Below are positions 1 through 9,502 of a stretch of 46,025 bases of DNA, one piece after another. The stretch is from an uncultured Mailhella sp. (GTDB taxonomy: Bacteria > Desulfobacterota > Desulfovibrionia > Desulfovibrionales > Desulfovibrionaceae), in NCBI RefSeq assembly GCF_947631555.1, contig NZ_CANRLT010000010.1:1-46025 (forward strand), given 5' to 3'. Under the pieces are notes generated by a model. The model was not told the DNA's origin. It did not search any database and was given only the letters and a program-made list of their open reading frames with translations. A program made the translations under genes and the position numbers. Within the stretch, counting starts at the first letter, position 1. Each line of letters opens with the position of its first letter.

Positions 1-3000
1 GGTGCGGACTTCTTCACGGCCATGAACGAGCCTGACCTCATGCCTGCCGCAGGCCCCGGCGGCAACACGGCTCCCGGCGGCGGGCGTTACCACGAATACG
101 CGAACATGGCCCTCTATGACGGCCTTGACCGCCTGGGCGGCCTCGATGTTGGCTGGCCGGACGGCGGCTATGAGCCGGAAATCGACGGCGGCCTTGGCCT
201 CAACGACACTGGGATGGAAAACGGCATCCCCACCATCACCCCGACAGATCCCAACAGACCCTGGGATCCTGATACGCCCGTTTTTCCTCCACACGATCCC
301 GATGACCCGTTTACCCCGGGCGGCAACACCAATCCCTTCACGGGCCGGGATGTGCTCACGGTGAGCGAGCGCGGACTGAAGGACGGCACGGATCCCAGCG
401 CCCCCACCACGGCGCAGGGCAGCATGCATGTGGAATCCCGGGACGGCGTTGAACGCCTCGAAGTGGGCGGAGAGGTCGTGTACGAAAACGGCCAGTTCAC
501 GCCAAAAGACATCCCCACCGATGAAGGCACGCTCCACGTTACCGGTTTTGATCCCGAGACCGGCGAACTTACCTATGAATATGAGCTTGACCATGCTTCA
601 CAGGAGCACAGCGAGGAGGGAGCCGACAAGAAGTTCGGCCACGACATCCCCGTCACGGTGACGGATCCCGATGGCGACAGTGCCTCTTCCACCATCACCG
701 TGGTTGTGGAAGACGATGCGCCGGATGCGAAGGACGACAAGGTAGGCATCAAGGAAAAGCAAAGCGTCACGGGGAATGTGCTGAAGGGTGAAGCCACAGT
801 TGTGGAGGCCGGCAAGGAACCAACACCGTGGGATACCGATGGCGAAAACAATGGCGATGTGTACGGTGCTGACGGACAAGGCACGTTCGGCGAAAACGGG
901 GCTAAGGTTCAGTGGAATGTAGAGGAATACAGGAAGAAGGATGGCTACGAGGTAAAAGAAACTGAAGACGGCGACATTACCGTGACGACCCCCGGAAATG
1001 GCACAGTCACGCTGCACCCGGACGGAAGCTACGAGTACACGATCGGCGATGTCGACCAGGGAACGACCGTGCCGGATCTGGAGTTTGGCTACACGATCAC
1101 GGACAAGGACGGGGATGTTGACAAGGCTACCCTGACCTTGAGCACGGATCACACTCCGGATGGAAAAAGGGACGATCCGAAAGAGCCAGAGAACCCGGAT
1201 GATCCGGACAAGCCTGAAACACCTATTGATCCTAACGGCCCGGAACTCCAGCTTGGTGCCATCGTGGTGGACGAGGCCCTGCTTCCGGGAGGCTCGGGCG
1301 AACACGATGGGGAAAAGAATCCCAACGGCCATGGCGACGGCCATGGGCTGACCGGTCATGGCGGATTTACTCTCGACCTGCACGGTGAGGGCGGCACGGT
1401 CACGCTGACGGGAAAGGATGCAGACGGAAATGAGAAAAGTCTCTCCTTCACGGTGACGGTAGACGAGGACGGAAAGCTTCACTTTTGGGACGCTGAGGGT
1501 AAGAACGAGTTGGAAGAAGGCAAGCTTTCTGACCAGCTCACGATGAACGGCGTCACCATGAAGGACCTTCAGATCTCTGAAACAGACGATGGTCAGATTC
1601 ATGTTGAGTATGGGTATACTCTGGAGAAGAACCAGGAGCACAAAACCGATTCGCTAGGTAAGGATGAGGATTCGCTGAAAGGGCATTTTGGGGTGAAGGT
1701 TACGGACGATAGCGGCGACACGCTCCAGGGGCAGATCACCGTTGAGGTTCATGACGATGCTGATAACACCGAGAATGTGACGCATAGTCTGCACTGGGGC
1801 AGCAGGGTGTTGGGCAACGTTACGGATAACGACAGCTTCGGCGCCGATATACCGAACGGCGTGACATCAAATTCTGCGGATTCCCAGTCGCCGACCTGGA
1901 ACGGGCAGACGGTCACATGGGACGAGACGGATCTCTTTGAATTTACTAAGGGCGATGATAACGATACCATAACGTGGGAGACTGATGCGGACGGCCATAC
2001 CGTCCGCGGCACGACCACGGACGGATCAAAGATAACGCTGTACGAAGATGGCAGCTATGATGTCAACGTTGCCGATGGCGAAACGATTACGGATCTGGAC
2101 ATCGGCTACACGCTGAAAGACAGTGACAACGACAGCAGTCATAGTGAGCTGCACATCACCATTGAGGGTAGCAAGAATCCCTCCAACCCCGACACGCCTG
2201 GCGGAGAAACTCCCGACCCCGGTAACCCTGGCCCCGATACCCCTCCGTCTGATCCGACTCCTGTGGTGGAAGAGCTGGGCGACGACCATAACATCTACGC
2301 GGGCGGAGTGACCGCACAGTCGGTGGATGTGCCTAACGGATTCAATCTGGCCATCGTGGTGGACATTTCCGGAAGCCTACACGATATAGATAAAAGTAAT
2401 GACGGAGGCAACGAAGGGGAGAATTGGAATACCCACGCCACACTTAAGGGAGTGTTGAATGGTGTAATAGAGGCAATCGATCAGGCTCTTCAAGATGCTT
2501 CCGACAGTCATATCGTTGTTTTCGGGTTTGCCGGTTTTTATGAAACACTCTTTGACAGCGAGACGATGCTTAAAGGCACAACTTGGGATGATCTCAAGGC
2601 ACTATGGCAACAAAGACTAGACGCTGGAGCCAATCCGTTCAATGGAGAGGGGCTTGACAGTTTGTACATGAACGGAACCGACTATGGCAACGTCCTGCGC
2701 GGTGTTGAGAAGTGGTTCGGTGAGCAAACTGGTGATGGTATGCCCAACAAGATGCTGTTCATGAGCGATGGCGGAAACGGCGGCTATACGCATCCTGACG
2801 ATTACATTGATCCTGAAACTGGGCAGGTTGTACAGGAGGGTAACATTAAGCTGTTTACCGACGCAAACTACACGCAAAAGCAAGACTTTGGGAATGGAGA
2901 TTTTTACTGCCCCAATGGACTGGGCGAGGGTGAAATTTTTTATGTAAACGGGCAGGCATACGAATTTCATCTGGAATATCGTATGTTTTCTGACAAGAGC

Positions 3001-4662
3001 ACTTGGGGGAATGGTAATTCCAACAGAAAATTTGGCTCAATATACGACCTGCTGAATTGGGAGGAGGACAATAGCTACCATCAATGGAATGATTCTGAAC
3101 TCGGCTCCTATGGAGGATATGGCAATAAGGGAGTACACTGGAACGGTCGATATAATGAAGCCATGCGCTTCTATGGCATACCTGTGAATGAAGATGGTAC
3201 ATTGAGGGAAGGTGGGAATATCTACGGTGTGCGCGCAATGGGGGGCTGGGATGGAAATCTTCCACAGGAGCCACAGAATTCAGACGATTACCGTACCGGT
3301 AAACCTAACTGGGGAGATAAGTATTTGGATGATCAACTGAAGGCTTTCCAAAACCTTCAAGAGCAGCATCACGTTGATACTGACTGCTTTTTTGTCGCTG
3401 CTGACAACGCTGAAGAACGACAGAAAGCGTTGGCTAATATCTACAACTACATGAATCCATTGGATTCAGATAAGTATGTGCCTGCGCTAAGCGGCGGCGA
3501 ACTCAGCCAGCAGTTTGTTGACGCGATTAAGGATTTTCTCAAAGAAATGCCTAATTCCGAAATCGTCCTGGCCGGTGAGGGCAACGATATCGTGTTCGGC
3601 GATGCGATGGATTTTGCTAGCCATACGGAGTTGGACGGCAAGGCTCCCTCGGACTACGGCAAAACCATTGCCGATAATGCGAAAGCGTTTGACCAGTCCC
3701 ATTCCTGGTTGCTGGACGAAAAAGGGGAGCCCCTTACAGACAGTCAGGATGCTCGGATCCCCTTTGACGGCAATGATGTCCTCGTGGGCGGTTCCGGCAG
3801 CGATATCCTCTACGGTCAGGGCGGCGATGACCTGCTCATCGGCGACGGCTGGGATACAAGCGAGAAGCTGTTGCAGCTGTTTGGCGACGCACAAAGCGGC
3901 AAAGACATTGTGGCCGAGCTTCGCGACGATATTAATAACGCAATACAAAACGGCGAGGGCAATCCCGGCGATGCTCTGGAAGATGTGCTGTCCAAGTTCG
4001 AAAGCGACATCACTCCAGGCAACGACAGGCTCTTCGGCGGCGAAGGTAATGACATCCTGCTTGGCGGAGGCGGCAATGACGAGCTCGATGGCGGCGCCGG
4101 GGACGATATTCTGCACGGTGGATCCGGCAATGACTATCTCGACGGCGGTGACGGCAAGGACTACCTCTTCGGCGGTTCCGGTGATGACAAACTCTATGGC
4201 GGCGAAGGCAGTGACTACCTCGATGGCGGTGCAGGTTCGGACACCCTTGACGGCGGTTCCGGCGACGACCTCATCGTGTATCGCAGTGACGACTACGCCG
4301 TGTTCGGCGGCGATGGCATCGATGTGCTGCTGAGCAACGACAAGAACGCCGACAGTCTGGACGACCTCCTGAACGCTCAGCTTGGCGGCGACAAGCCTCA
4401 AGTACATGGCGTGGAACTCTTCCTCAAGGGGGACGGCGTGGAAGACCTGACCAGCCTGAGCGACCTGGCCCAAAAAGCTGGTATCACCGTGCACGAGGAT
4501 AATACGGTCACGCTTGAAGGCTGGACATGGGACGCGAACAACAAGGTTTATGTCAATGAAGAGCACGAAGGCTGGACGCTGGAAACCACGCTTACACCGC
4601 AGGGCGTGGATGAAGCGGCAACGCAGGCGGCCAACCAGATTCTGCTCAGCCAGCAGGGCTAA
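1..4662 (+). CDS. RTX/VCBS-type giant adhesin with vWA domain, 5'-truncated
   Basis: This is the C-terminal part of a large secreted calcium-binding adhesin. The frame is open from base 1, so the Met at 22 is probably internal and the gene starts outside the window. Numbering from that Met, residues about 110-725 hold several VCBS/cadherin-like units ending in phrases such as DGSYEYTIGDVD and DGSYDVNVADG. A Pro-rich linker follows, then a von Willebrand A domain from about 770 with the metal-site motif DISGS. Residues about 1180-1430 hold RTX nonapeptides of the GGxGxDxL type (for example GGSGNDYLDGG), and the last ~115 residues fit a type I secretion signal. RTX repeats bind Ca2+ after export through a type I secretion system, whose genes are not in the window. 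Bases about 2880-3420 inside the vWA region are clearly AT-richer than the flanks. The ligand is unknown. Confidence 0.9.
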   Translation, partial: GADFFTAMNEPDLMPAAGPGGNTAPGGGRYHEYANMALYDGLDRLGGLDVGWPDGGYEPEIDGGLGLNDTGMENGIPTITPTDPNRPWDPDTPVFPPHDPDDPFTPGGNTNPFTGRDVLTVSERGLKDGTDPSAPTTAQGSMHVESRDGVERLEVGGEVVYENGQFTPKDIPTDEGTLHVTGFDPETGELTYEYELDHASQEHSEEGADKKFGHDIPVTVTDPDGDSASSTITVVVEDDAPDAKDDKVGIKEKQSVTGNVLKGEATVVEAGKEPTPWDTDGENNGDVYGADGQGTFGENGAKVQWNVEEYRKKDGYEVKETEDGDITVTTPGNGTVTLHPDGSYEYTIGDVDQGTTVPDLEFGYTITDKDGDVDKATLTLSTDHTPDGKRDDPKEPENPDDPDKPETPIDPNGPELQLGAIVVDEALLPGGSGEHDGEKNPNGHGDGHGLTGHGGFTLDLHGEGGTVTLTGKDADGNEKSLSFTVTVDEDGKLHFWDAEGKNELEEGKLSDQLTMNGVTMKDLQISETDDGQIHVEYGYTLEKNQEHKTDSLGKDEDSLKGHFGVKVTDDSGDTLQGQITVEVHDDADNTENVTHSLHWGSRVLGNVTDNDSFGADIPNGVTSNSADSQSPTWNGQTVTWDETDLFEFTKGDDNDTITWETDADGHTVRGTTTDGSKITLYEDGSYDVNVADGETITDLDIGYTLKDSDNDSSHSELHITIEGSKNPSNPDTPGGETPDPGNPGPDTPPSDPTPVVEELGDDHNIYAGGVTAQSVDVPNGFNLAIVVDISGSLHDIDKSNDGGNEGENWNTHATLKGVLNGVIEAIDQALQDASDSHIVVFGFAGFYETLFDSETMLKGTTWDDLKALWQQRLDAGANPFNGEGLDSLYMNGTDYGNVLRGVEKWFGEQTGDGMPNKMLFMSDGGNGGYTHPDDYIDPETGQVVQEGNIKLFTDANYTQKQDFGNGDFYCPNGLGEGEIFYVNGQAYEFHLEYRMFSDKSTWGNGNSNRKFGSIYDLLNWEEDNSYHQWNDSELGSYGGYGNKGVHWNGRYNEAMRFYGIPVNEDGTLREGGNIYGVRAMGGWDGNLPQEPQNSDDYRTGKPNWGDKYLDDQLKAFQNLQEQHHVDTDCFFVAADNAEERQKALANIYNYMNPLDSDKYVPALSGGELSQQFVDAIKDFLKEMPNSEIVLAGEGNDIVFGDAMDFASHTELDGKAPSDYGKTIADNAKAFDQSHSWLLDEKGEPLTDSQDARIPFDGNDVLVGGSGSDILYGQGGDDLLIGDGWDTSEKLLQLFGDAQSGKDIVAELRDDINNAIQNGEGNPGDALEDVLSKFESDITPGNDRLFGGEGNDILLGGGGNDELDGGAGDDILHGGSGNDYLDGGDGKDYLFGGSGDDKLYGGEGSDYLDGGAGSDTLDGGSGDDLIVYRSDDYAVFGGDGIDVLLSNDKNADSLDDLLNAQLGGDKPQVHGVELFLKGDGVEDLTSLSDLAQKAGITVHEDNTVTLEGWTWDANNKVYVNEEHEGWTLETTLTPQGVDEAATQAANQILLSQQG

Positions 4663-4674
4663 ACTGTAACCATC

Positions 4675-4705
4675 GGCCGGGGCGGGGCGACCGCTCCGGC
4701 CTTTT
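4675..4705 (+). terminator. Rho-independent terminator of the adhesin gene
   Basis: An 11-bp GC-rich stem (4675-4685 with 4691-4701, one G-U pair) with loop GGCGA is followed by TTTT. It starts 12 bases after the adhesin stop codon. Confidence 0.85.
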
Positions 4706-4709
4706 CGTG

Positions 4710-4737
4710 CCCGCCGTCCGGCATTCCGGGCGGCGGG
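4710..4737 (+). other. Strong hairpin just before the glycosyltransferase start
   Basis: A 12-bp stem (4710-4721 with 4726-4737, one G-U pair) closes on the loop CATT, only five bases after the preceding terminator and 13 bases before the next start codon. It has no T-run. It may protect a 5' end or hinder ribosome access to the weakly marked start at 4751; this role is inference. Confidence 0.5.
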
Positions 4738-4750
4738 GTGTGAGAATGGC

Positions 4751-5875
4751 ATGCGTATTCTCATTGTCAACAGCAATTTTCCGGGCCGCCTGGGAGCGCT
4801 GGCCCGCTATCTGGCCGTCTCCGGGCATGAGGTGCTGTTTGCCGCCGCCCACGGCAGGCGGGAGTCTGCTCTGGAGGGCGTGCAGCGGGCCGTTCTGAAG
4901 ATACGGGCCAGGGTCCGCGCCGCGGAGGGGTGCGGTTTTCTCACGCTGTGGAAACGGGCGATCCTTGCCGGAGAGCAGGCCCTGGCGCCGCTGCGCCTTT
5001 TGGCCGTGGAGTTTCGCCCGGACATGGTACTCTATCCCCATGCGGAAGGGCTTACCTTCTTTATCCGGCAGGCGCTTCCCCTGGCGTTTCACGTCTTTTA
5101 TCTGACGGGAGCCGAGGCGCAGGCCGGGGCGAACCTGTACCAGCTGCGGGTGCTGGAAAGCGACTGCTGCGTGGCTTTCAGCCGTGCGGAAAGGCGCATT
5201 CTGCCCGCGGAACTCCAAAACCATGTGCGACTGGCAGCGCCCTGGGTGGAGGCGGAGCTTCTCGACCCCGCGCTGGCGCAGCCCTTTCTGCCGGAGACGC
5301 TGCCTCCGGGCGCGGAACTGCTTTCGGCAGACATGCGCGGTCTGGACGAGGCACAGGAAGGCGCCGTGTACAGGCTTGTGGCGGAAGTGCTTGCCCTGCG
5401 GCCACGCTGCCACGCGGTGCTGGACTACGGTGAGAGCGGCGGCCTCCGCGCGCGGTGTCTGCCCGAGGGACTGCGCAGCCGTCTGCACACGGCGGAATTT
5501 CTGCCCCTTGCGGCGCGGCGTGACATGCTCTGCGCCTCTTCGCTGCACCTTTGCCCGAACGAGGCCGGGCTTTTTCCCGGCAGACTGGAGGCCATGAGCT
5601 GTGCGGCCTTGATCATGTCGCCGGTCTTGCAGGAAGACGCGGCGGTTCTGCGCCCAGGAGAAAACATGCTGCCTCTCCCGCAGGACAGTCGGAAGCGGCT
5701 TGCCGCCGTGCTCCAGGCGCTGGATCACGCCCGCGAATTCACGCCGCTGCGCGCCCGCGCCCGAGAAACTGTGCTGGCGGCCTTCACCCCGCAGGCCGTG
5801 CTTCCCGGCCATGCCGCCATGCTTATGGAGGCGTATGCGGCAAAGAGGGCAGGGAAGACCGTATCTCGCGGATAA
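4751..5875 (+). CDS. Divergent GT-B glycosyltransferase (family 4-like)
   Basis: The 374-residue protein starts MRILIVNSNFPGRLGALARY, a GT-B N-terminal strand-loop-helix as in family 4 glycosyltransferases, with the usual SGHEVLFAA step near residue 28. The C-terminal half keeps the donor-domain order: LHLCPNEAGLFPGRLEAMSC at about 260-280 corresponds to the acidic motif region (the usual E-x7-E is only loosely kept), then a PVLQEDAAVLRPGENMLPLP segment. It probably transfers a sugar from a nucleotide donor onto a cell-surface glycan or onto the preceding secreted protein; the acceptor is unknown. The start is poorly marked (GAG six bases upstream), with a hairpin directly in front. It stands alone between two hairpins downstream of the adhesin gene, so a link to adhesin glycosylation is possible but not shown. 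Confidence 0.75.
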   Translation: MRILIVNSNFPGRLGALARYLAVSGHEVLFAAAHGRRESALEGVQRAVLKIRARVRAAEGCGFLTLWKRAILAGEQALAPLRLLAVEFRPDMVLYPHAEGLTFFIRQALPLAFHVFYLTGAEAQAGANLYQLRVLESDCCVAFSRAERRILPAELQNHVRLAAPWVEAELLDPALAQPFLPETLPPGAELLSADMRGLDEAQEGAVYRLVAEVLALRPRCHAVLDYGESGGLRARCLPEGLRSRLHTAEFLPLAARRDMLCASSLHLCPNEAGLFPGRLEAMSCAALIMSPVLQEDAAVLRPGENMLPLPQDSRKRLAAVLQALDHAREFTPLRARARETVLAAFTPQAVLPGHAAMLMEAYAAKRAGKTVSRG

Positions 5876-5880
5876 ATGAG

Positions 5881-5907
5881 AAGGGCGGGGATTTCATCCC
5901 CGCCCTT
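5881..5907. terminator. Perfect 12-bp inverted repeat, probable terminator
   Basis: Bases 5881-5892 pair perfectly with 5896-5907 around a TTC loop, five bases after the glycosyltransferase stop codon. No T-run follows on the plus strand; on the minus strand only a short T-rich stretch follows. Its position between two converging genes suggests a bidirectional terminator. Confidence 0.6.
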
Positions 5908-6211
5908 CATGCAACAGAACAACTGAACTGGCGGCGTCCAGCGTCGCTCCAGAGACCCGGCTTTCATCCAGCAAAAATATTTGTGCCTGGGGCAATAGGC
6001 TTTCAGTCCTTCCGGCATGGGGGCAACGAGTTCCGCCGCCTCTTCTTGCCGCCCCGCAGAAAGGACGGATGGATGCGCTCTGAGTCACTACACTCTGGGA
6101 GTTTCACTGCCGGCCACCTTCCCTTCCCTACCCCTGTGAATAGAGAAACCTGCTGCGGACTGGGGCCATTCTGTCCCCGGGCCGCTGGACAAGAGTTTGC
6201 GGTCTGGGCGG
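5908..6211. other. Non-coding interval between converging genes
   Basis: No supported gene was found between the glycosyltransferase and guaA. Short open frames on both strands lack ribosome binding sites and recognisable products. A weak GGGG/CCCC hairpin near 6163-6180 could end guaA transcription but is not convincing. Confidence 0.5.
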
Positions 6212-7771
6212 CTATTCCCACTCGATGGTTGACGGCGGCTTGGAGGAGATGTCATAGACCACGCGGTTTACGCCCTTGACCTCGTTGATGATGCGGCCGG
6301 AGATGCGGGCCAGGAGGTCGGCGGGCAGGCGTGCCCAGTCCGCGGTCATGGCGTCCACGCTTTCCACGATGCGCAGGGCGATGACATGTTCGTAGGTGCG
6401 GCCGTCGCCCATGACGCCCACGGTCTTGAGCGGCAGGAGCACGGCAAAGCCTTGCCAGACCTTGCGGTACCAGCCGGACTTTCTGAGTTCGTCCATGACG
6501 ATGACGTCGGCCTTGCGCAGGATCTCAAGCCGGGACCGCGTGACTTCGCCGATGACGCGGATGGCGAGGCCGGGGCCGGGGAAGGGATGCCGCCAGAGGA
6601 TGGAATCCGGGATGCCCAGTTCCGCACCCACGGCGCGCACTTCGTCCTTGAAAAGCTCGCGCAGCGGTTCGATGAGGGCCATGTTCATCTTTTCCGGCAG
6701 GCCGCCCACATTGTGATGGCTCTTGATGACGGCACTGGGGCCCTTGTAGGACACGGATTCGATGACATCGGGGTAGAGCGTGCCCTGGGCCAGGAACTTC
6801 ACATCGTGCCCTTCGGCCTTGATGGCGGAGGCTTCCCTGTCAAAAACGTCGATGAAGGTATGGCCGATGATCTTGCGTTTCCTTTCCGGGTCTTCCACGC
6901 CGGCGAGAAGGTTCAGGAACTGATCGGACGCCTGTACGTACTTCAGATTGAGGTCGAAGTGCTCACGCAGGTAGCCCACGACTTCCTCGCCCTCGTTCTG
7001 GCGCAAGACGCCGTTATCAACGAAGATGCAGTGCAGCTGATGGCCGATGGCCTTGTTCAGGAGCACGGCCACCACGGTGGAATCCACGCCGCCGGACAGG
7101 GCGCAGATGACGTGGCTGTCGCCCACGGTTTCCCGTACCTGCCTGACCACGCGCTCAACGAAGGAACTCATGGACCAGTCGGGTTCGATTTTTGCCACCT
7201 TGAACAGGAAGTTGCGCAGCATCTGCGTCCCGGCTTCGGTGTGATGGACTTCGGGATGGAACTGGAGGGCGTAGATGCGGCGGGCGTCGCAGCTCATGGC
7301 CGCCACATCGAGGGTGGCGGTGCGGCCGGTGACGATGAAGCCGGGCGGCGGGGTGCGCACCTTGTCGCCGTGTGACATCCACACGCGGGAAGGCTTGCCC
7401 TGAGTGAGTGCGTCGATGCCGTCCCACAGGGGGCAGGGGGCGGCGCTCTCAAATTCGGCAGGGCCGTATTCACGGGTTTCGGATTGGGAGAGTTCGCCGC
7501 CCAGAGCCTGCGCCAGAAGCTGCATACCGTAGCAGATACCCAGCACCGGCACACCCAGTTCCAGCACACTCCTGTCGAGCTGCGGAGCGTCCTTTTCGCC
7601 CACGCTGGCCGGGCCGCCGGACAGAATGACGGCGTCGGGCCGCATGGTGGCAAGTTTTTCCGCGCTGATTACGCAGGGATGGATCTCGGAGTACACGCCG
7701 GCCTCGCGGACGCGGCGGGCGATGAGCTGCGTTACCTGGGAGCCGAAATCGAGGATGATGACTTTGGACAT
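6212..7771 (-). CDS. guaA: GMP synthase (glutamine-hydrolysing)
   Basis: This 519-residue enzyme makes GMP from XMP using ATP and glutamine, the last step of guanine nucleotide synthesis. The start [20 protein letters not shown] opens a class I glutamine amidotransferase domain with nucleophile motif GICYGMQ near residue 80 and the His-Glu pair in FHPEVHHTE near 170. The ATP-pyrophosphatase domain has the PP-loop [11 protein letters not shown] near 230, and the C-terminal dimerisation domain ends in [11 protein letters not shown]. Length matches the family. The frame stays open far upstream of 7771, but that extension overlaps guaB out of frame and is not coding. It follows guaB by 56 bases in the same direction, with a hairpin between them. 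Confidence 0.98.
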   Translation of the reverse strand: MSKVIILDFGSQVTQLIARRVREAGVYSEIHPCVISAEKLATMRPDAVILSGGPASVGEKDAPQLDRSVLELGVPVLGICYGMQLLAQALGGELSQSETREYGPAEFESAAPCPLWDGIDALTQGKPSRVWMSHGDKVRTPPPGFIVTGRTATLDVAAMSCDARRIYALQFHPEVHHTEAGTQMLRNFLFKVAKIEPDWSMSSFVERVVRQVRETVGDSHVICALSGGVDSTVVAVLLNKAIGHQLHCIFVDNGVLRQNEGEEVVGYLREHFDLNLKYVQASDQFLNLLAGVEDPERKRKIIGHTFIDVFDREASAIKAEGHDVKFLAQGTLYPDVIESVSYKGPSAVIKSHHNVGGLPEKMNMALIEPLRELFKDEVRAVGAELGIPDSILWRHPFPGPGLAIRVIGEVTRSRLEILRKADVIVMDELRKSGWYRKVWQGFAVLLPLKTVGVMGDGRTYEHVIALRIVESVDAMTADWARLPADLLARISGRIINEVKGVNRVVYDISSKPPSTIEWE

Positions 7772-7789
7772 GCGCGCTCCAGAAAACGT

Positions 7790-7818
7790 GTTCCGGCCTG
7801 GACGGGCCGGGCCGGAAC
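7790..7818 (-). other. Hairpin between guaB and guaA
   Basis: A perfect 9-bp stem (7790-7798 with 7810-7818) lies between the guaB stop and the guaA start. Read on the minus strand it is followed two bases later by TTTT, so it could be a partial terminator that lowers guaA relative to guaB, or an mRNA-stabilising stem. The role is inference. Confidence 0.45.
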
Positions 7819-7827
7819 GCGGGTGTG

Positions 7828-9285
7828 TTAGTTTTCGACTTTGTAGTTGGGGGCTTCCTTGGTGATGATCACATCGTGGACATGGCTTTCCCGCAGGCCG
7901 GAGGCGGAAATTTCCACCATGCGGGCCTTGTGGTACAGCTCGTCCAGCGTGGCGGCCCCCAGGTAGCCCATGCCGGAACGCAGGCCGCCCGTGAGCTGAT
8001 AGATGGTGTCGCTCACCGGACCGCGGGCGGGCACACGGCCCACAATGCCTTCGGGCACAAGTTTCTTGGTGGGATTCTGGAAATAGCGGTCGGCGCTGCC
8101 GGAGCGCATGGCGTCGATGGAACCCATGCCGCGGTACGTCTTGTAGGCGCGGCCCTGATACAGAATGGTTTCTCCCGGACTCTCGTCGGTACCGGCGAGC
8201 AGGCTGCCCACCATGACGGTATGCGCACCGCTGGCCAGGGCCTTGACCACATCGCCGGAGAACTTGAGTCCGCCGTCGGCGATGCAGCAGCGGCCGGCTT
8301 CGCGGGCGGCGCGGCTGGCCTCCATGACGGCCGTGACCTGCGGCACACCCACACCGGCGACCACGCGGGTAGTGCAGATGGAGCCTGGGCCAATGCCGAT
8401 CTTCACGGTGTCGGCTCCGGCCTTGACCAGAGCCTGCGCGCCCTCGTAGGTGGCCACATTGCCCGCGATGAGCTGGCATCTGGGGAAGGAGGAGCGCAGC
8501 ATTTCGATACTGCGCAGGACGTTGGCGGACTGTCCGTGAGCGGAATCGAGCACCAGAACATCAACGCCTGCGGCCAGAAGCTCGGAGGCGCGGTATTCGC
8601 AGTCCTTGCTGATGCCGATGGCCGCGCCCACGCGCAGGCGCCCCTTGTCGTCCTTGCTGGCGTTGGGGTACTGCTGAAGTTTGTCAATGTCCTTCATGGT
8701 GATGAGTCCGCGGAGCTGGCGCTGATCATCCACCACCAGGAGTTTTTCGATGCGGTGGACGTGCAGGTGATGCTTGGCTTCCTCAAGCGTTGTGCCCACG
8801 GGCACGGTGACGAGGTTTTCCCGCGTCATCACTTCGCAGACCAGCGTGGTCTGAGGCTCGGTGACAAAGCGCACATCGCGGTTGGTGAGTATGCCCACCA
8901 GAGAATTCTGCTTGACCACGGGAAGGCCGGAGACGCTGAACTCGGCCATGAGGTCGAGCGCGTGCTGGACGGAGTCGTCGGGGGCCACCGTGACGGGGTC
9001 GATGATCATGCCGCTCTCGGACTTCTTGACCTTTTCCACCTGAAGGCGCTGGCCGGCCACGTCCATATTCTTGTGAATGATGCCGATGCCGCCCTGACGG
9101 GCCATGGAAATGGCCATCTCGGATTCCGTTACGGTGTCCATGGCGGCAGAGATGAAGGGGATGCCCAATTTGATTTCGGGAGTCAGCCAGGCCGACACAT
9201 CGACCATGTCCGGGGTGACCTCCGAATATTCCGGCACCAGGAGAACGTCATCGAACGTCAACGCCTTACCAAGCACAGTGGCCAT
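7828..9285 (-). CDS. guaB: Inosine-5'-monophosphate dehydrogenase
   Basis: IMP dehydrogenase oxidises IMP to XMP with NAD+, the committed step to GMP. The 485-residue protein begins [20 protein letters not shown], the usual N-terminus. Two CBS domains lie at about 95-210. The catalytic Cys is in [11 protein letters not shown] near residue 300, and the flap region contains [10 protein letters not shown]. The ATG at 9285 is chosen because GGAGG sits just upstream; an in-frame TTG at 9297 precedes that Shine-Dalgarno sequence and is unlikely to be used. It is transcribed with guaA from a near-consensus promoter. Confidence 0.98.
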   Translation of the reverse strand: MATVLGKALTFDDVLLVPEYSEVTPDMVDVSAWLTPEIKLGIPFISAAMDTVTESEMAISMARQGGIGIIHKNMDVAGQRLQVEKVKKSESGMIIDPVTVAPDDSVQHALDLMAEFSVSGLPVVKQNSLVGILTNRDVRFVTEPQTTLVCEVMTRENLVTVPVGTTLEEAKHHLHVHRIEKLLVVDDQRQLRGLITMKDIDKLQQYPNASKDDKGRLRVGAAIGISKDCEYRASELLAAGVDVLVLDSAHGQSANVLRSIEMLRSSFPRCQLIAGNVATYEGAQALVKAGADTVKIGIGPGSICTTRVVAGVGVPQVTAVMEASRAAREAGRCCIADGGLKFSGDVVKALASGAHTVMVGSLLAGTDESPGETILYQGRAYKTYRGMGSIDAMRSGSADRYFQNPTKKLVPEGIVGRVPARGPVSDTIYQLTGGLRSGMGYLGAATLDELYHKARMVEISASGLRESHVHDVIITKEAPNYKVEN

Positions 9286-9326
9286 ATCTTCCTCCAATGG
9301 TTGGCTGAGGTACGAAAGGATGGGTC

Positions 9327-9355
9327 AGAATATCCGCAGAGAGGGCTGCTGTCAA
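9327..9355 (-). promoter_or_regulatory. Sigma-70 promoter of guaB-guaA
   Basis: On the minus strand TTGACA (9350-9355) is separated by 17 bases from TATTCT (9327-9332), about 40 bases before the guaB start. No operator palindrome was seen beside it. Confidence 0.8.
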
Positions 9356-9461
9356 CCCGGAAAACAGACCGGGAACGTCACCTTTTGCGAAAAGTGTTTT
9401 CATAATTTATTGAAATATAAGAAGAATAAAGGGCGGTGCTCGGTAGGCAAGACGGGCACAA

Positions 9462-9487
9462 AGAAGCCCCGCTCCGGCGGGGCTTCT
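9462..9487 (-). terminator. Terminator after pssA
   Basis: An 11-bp perfect stem (9462-9472 with 9477-9487) with a four-base loop lies 15 bases beyond the pssA stop codon on the minus strand and is followed by a short T-run. It separates the phospholipid genes from the guaB promoter. Confidence 0.85.
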
Positions 9488-9502
9488 GCACGGGAACGGG
9501 AA

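Noticed and set aside
22..24. Met at base 22 as the true start of the adhesin
   Set aside because: The frame is open to base 1, no Shine-Dalgarno sequence is visible, and no export region or upstream module is complete; the gene is more likely cut by the window edge.
5908..6211. Short frames on both strands between the glycosyltransferase and guaA
   Set aside because: No ribosome sites, no family resemblance, and overlapping frames of similar length.
7772..8479. Open frame continuing upstream of guaA, which could suggest a longer fusion protein
   Set aside because: It overlaps guaB in another frame and has Arg/Gly/His-rich composition typical of a shadow of GC-rich coding DNA; guaA starts cleanly at [10 protein letters not shown].
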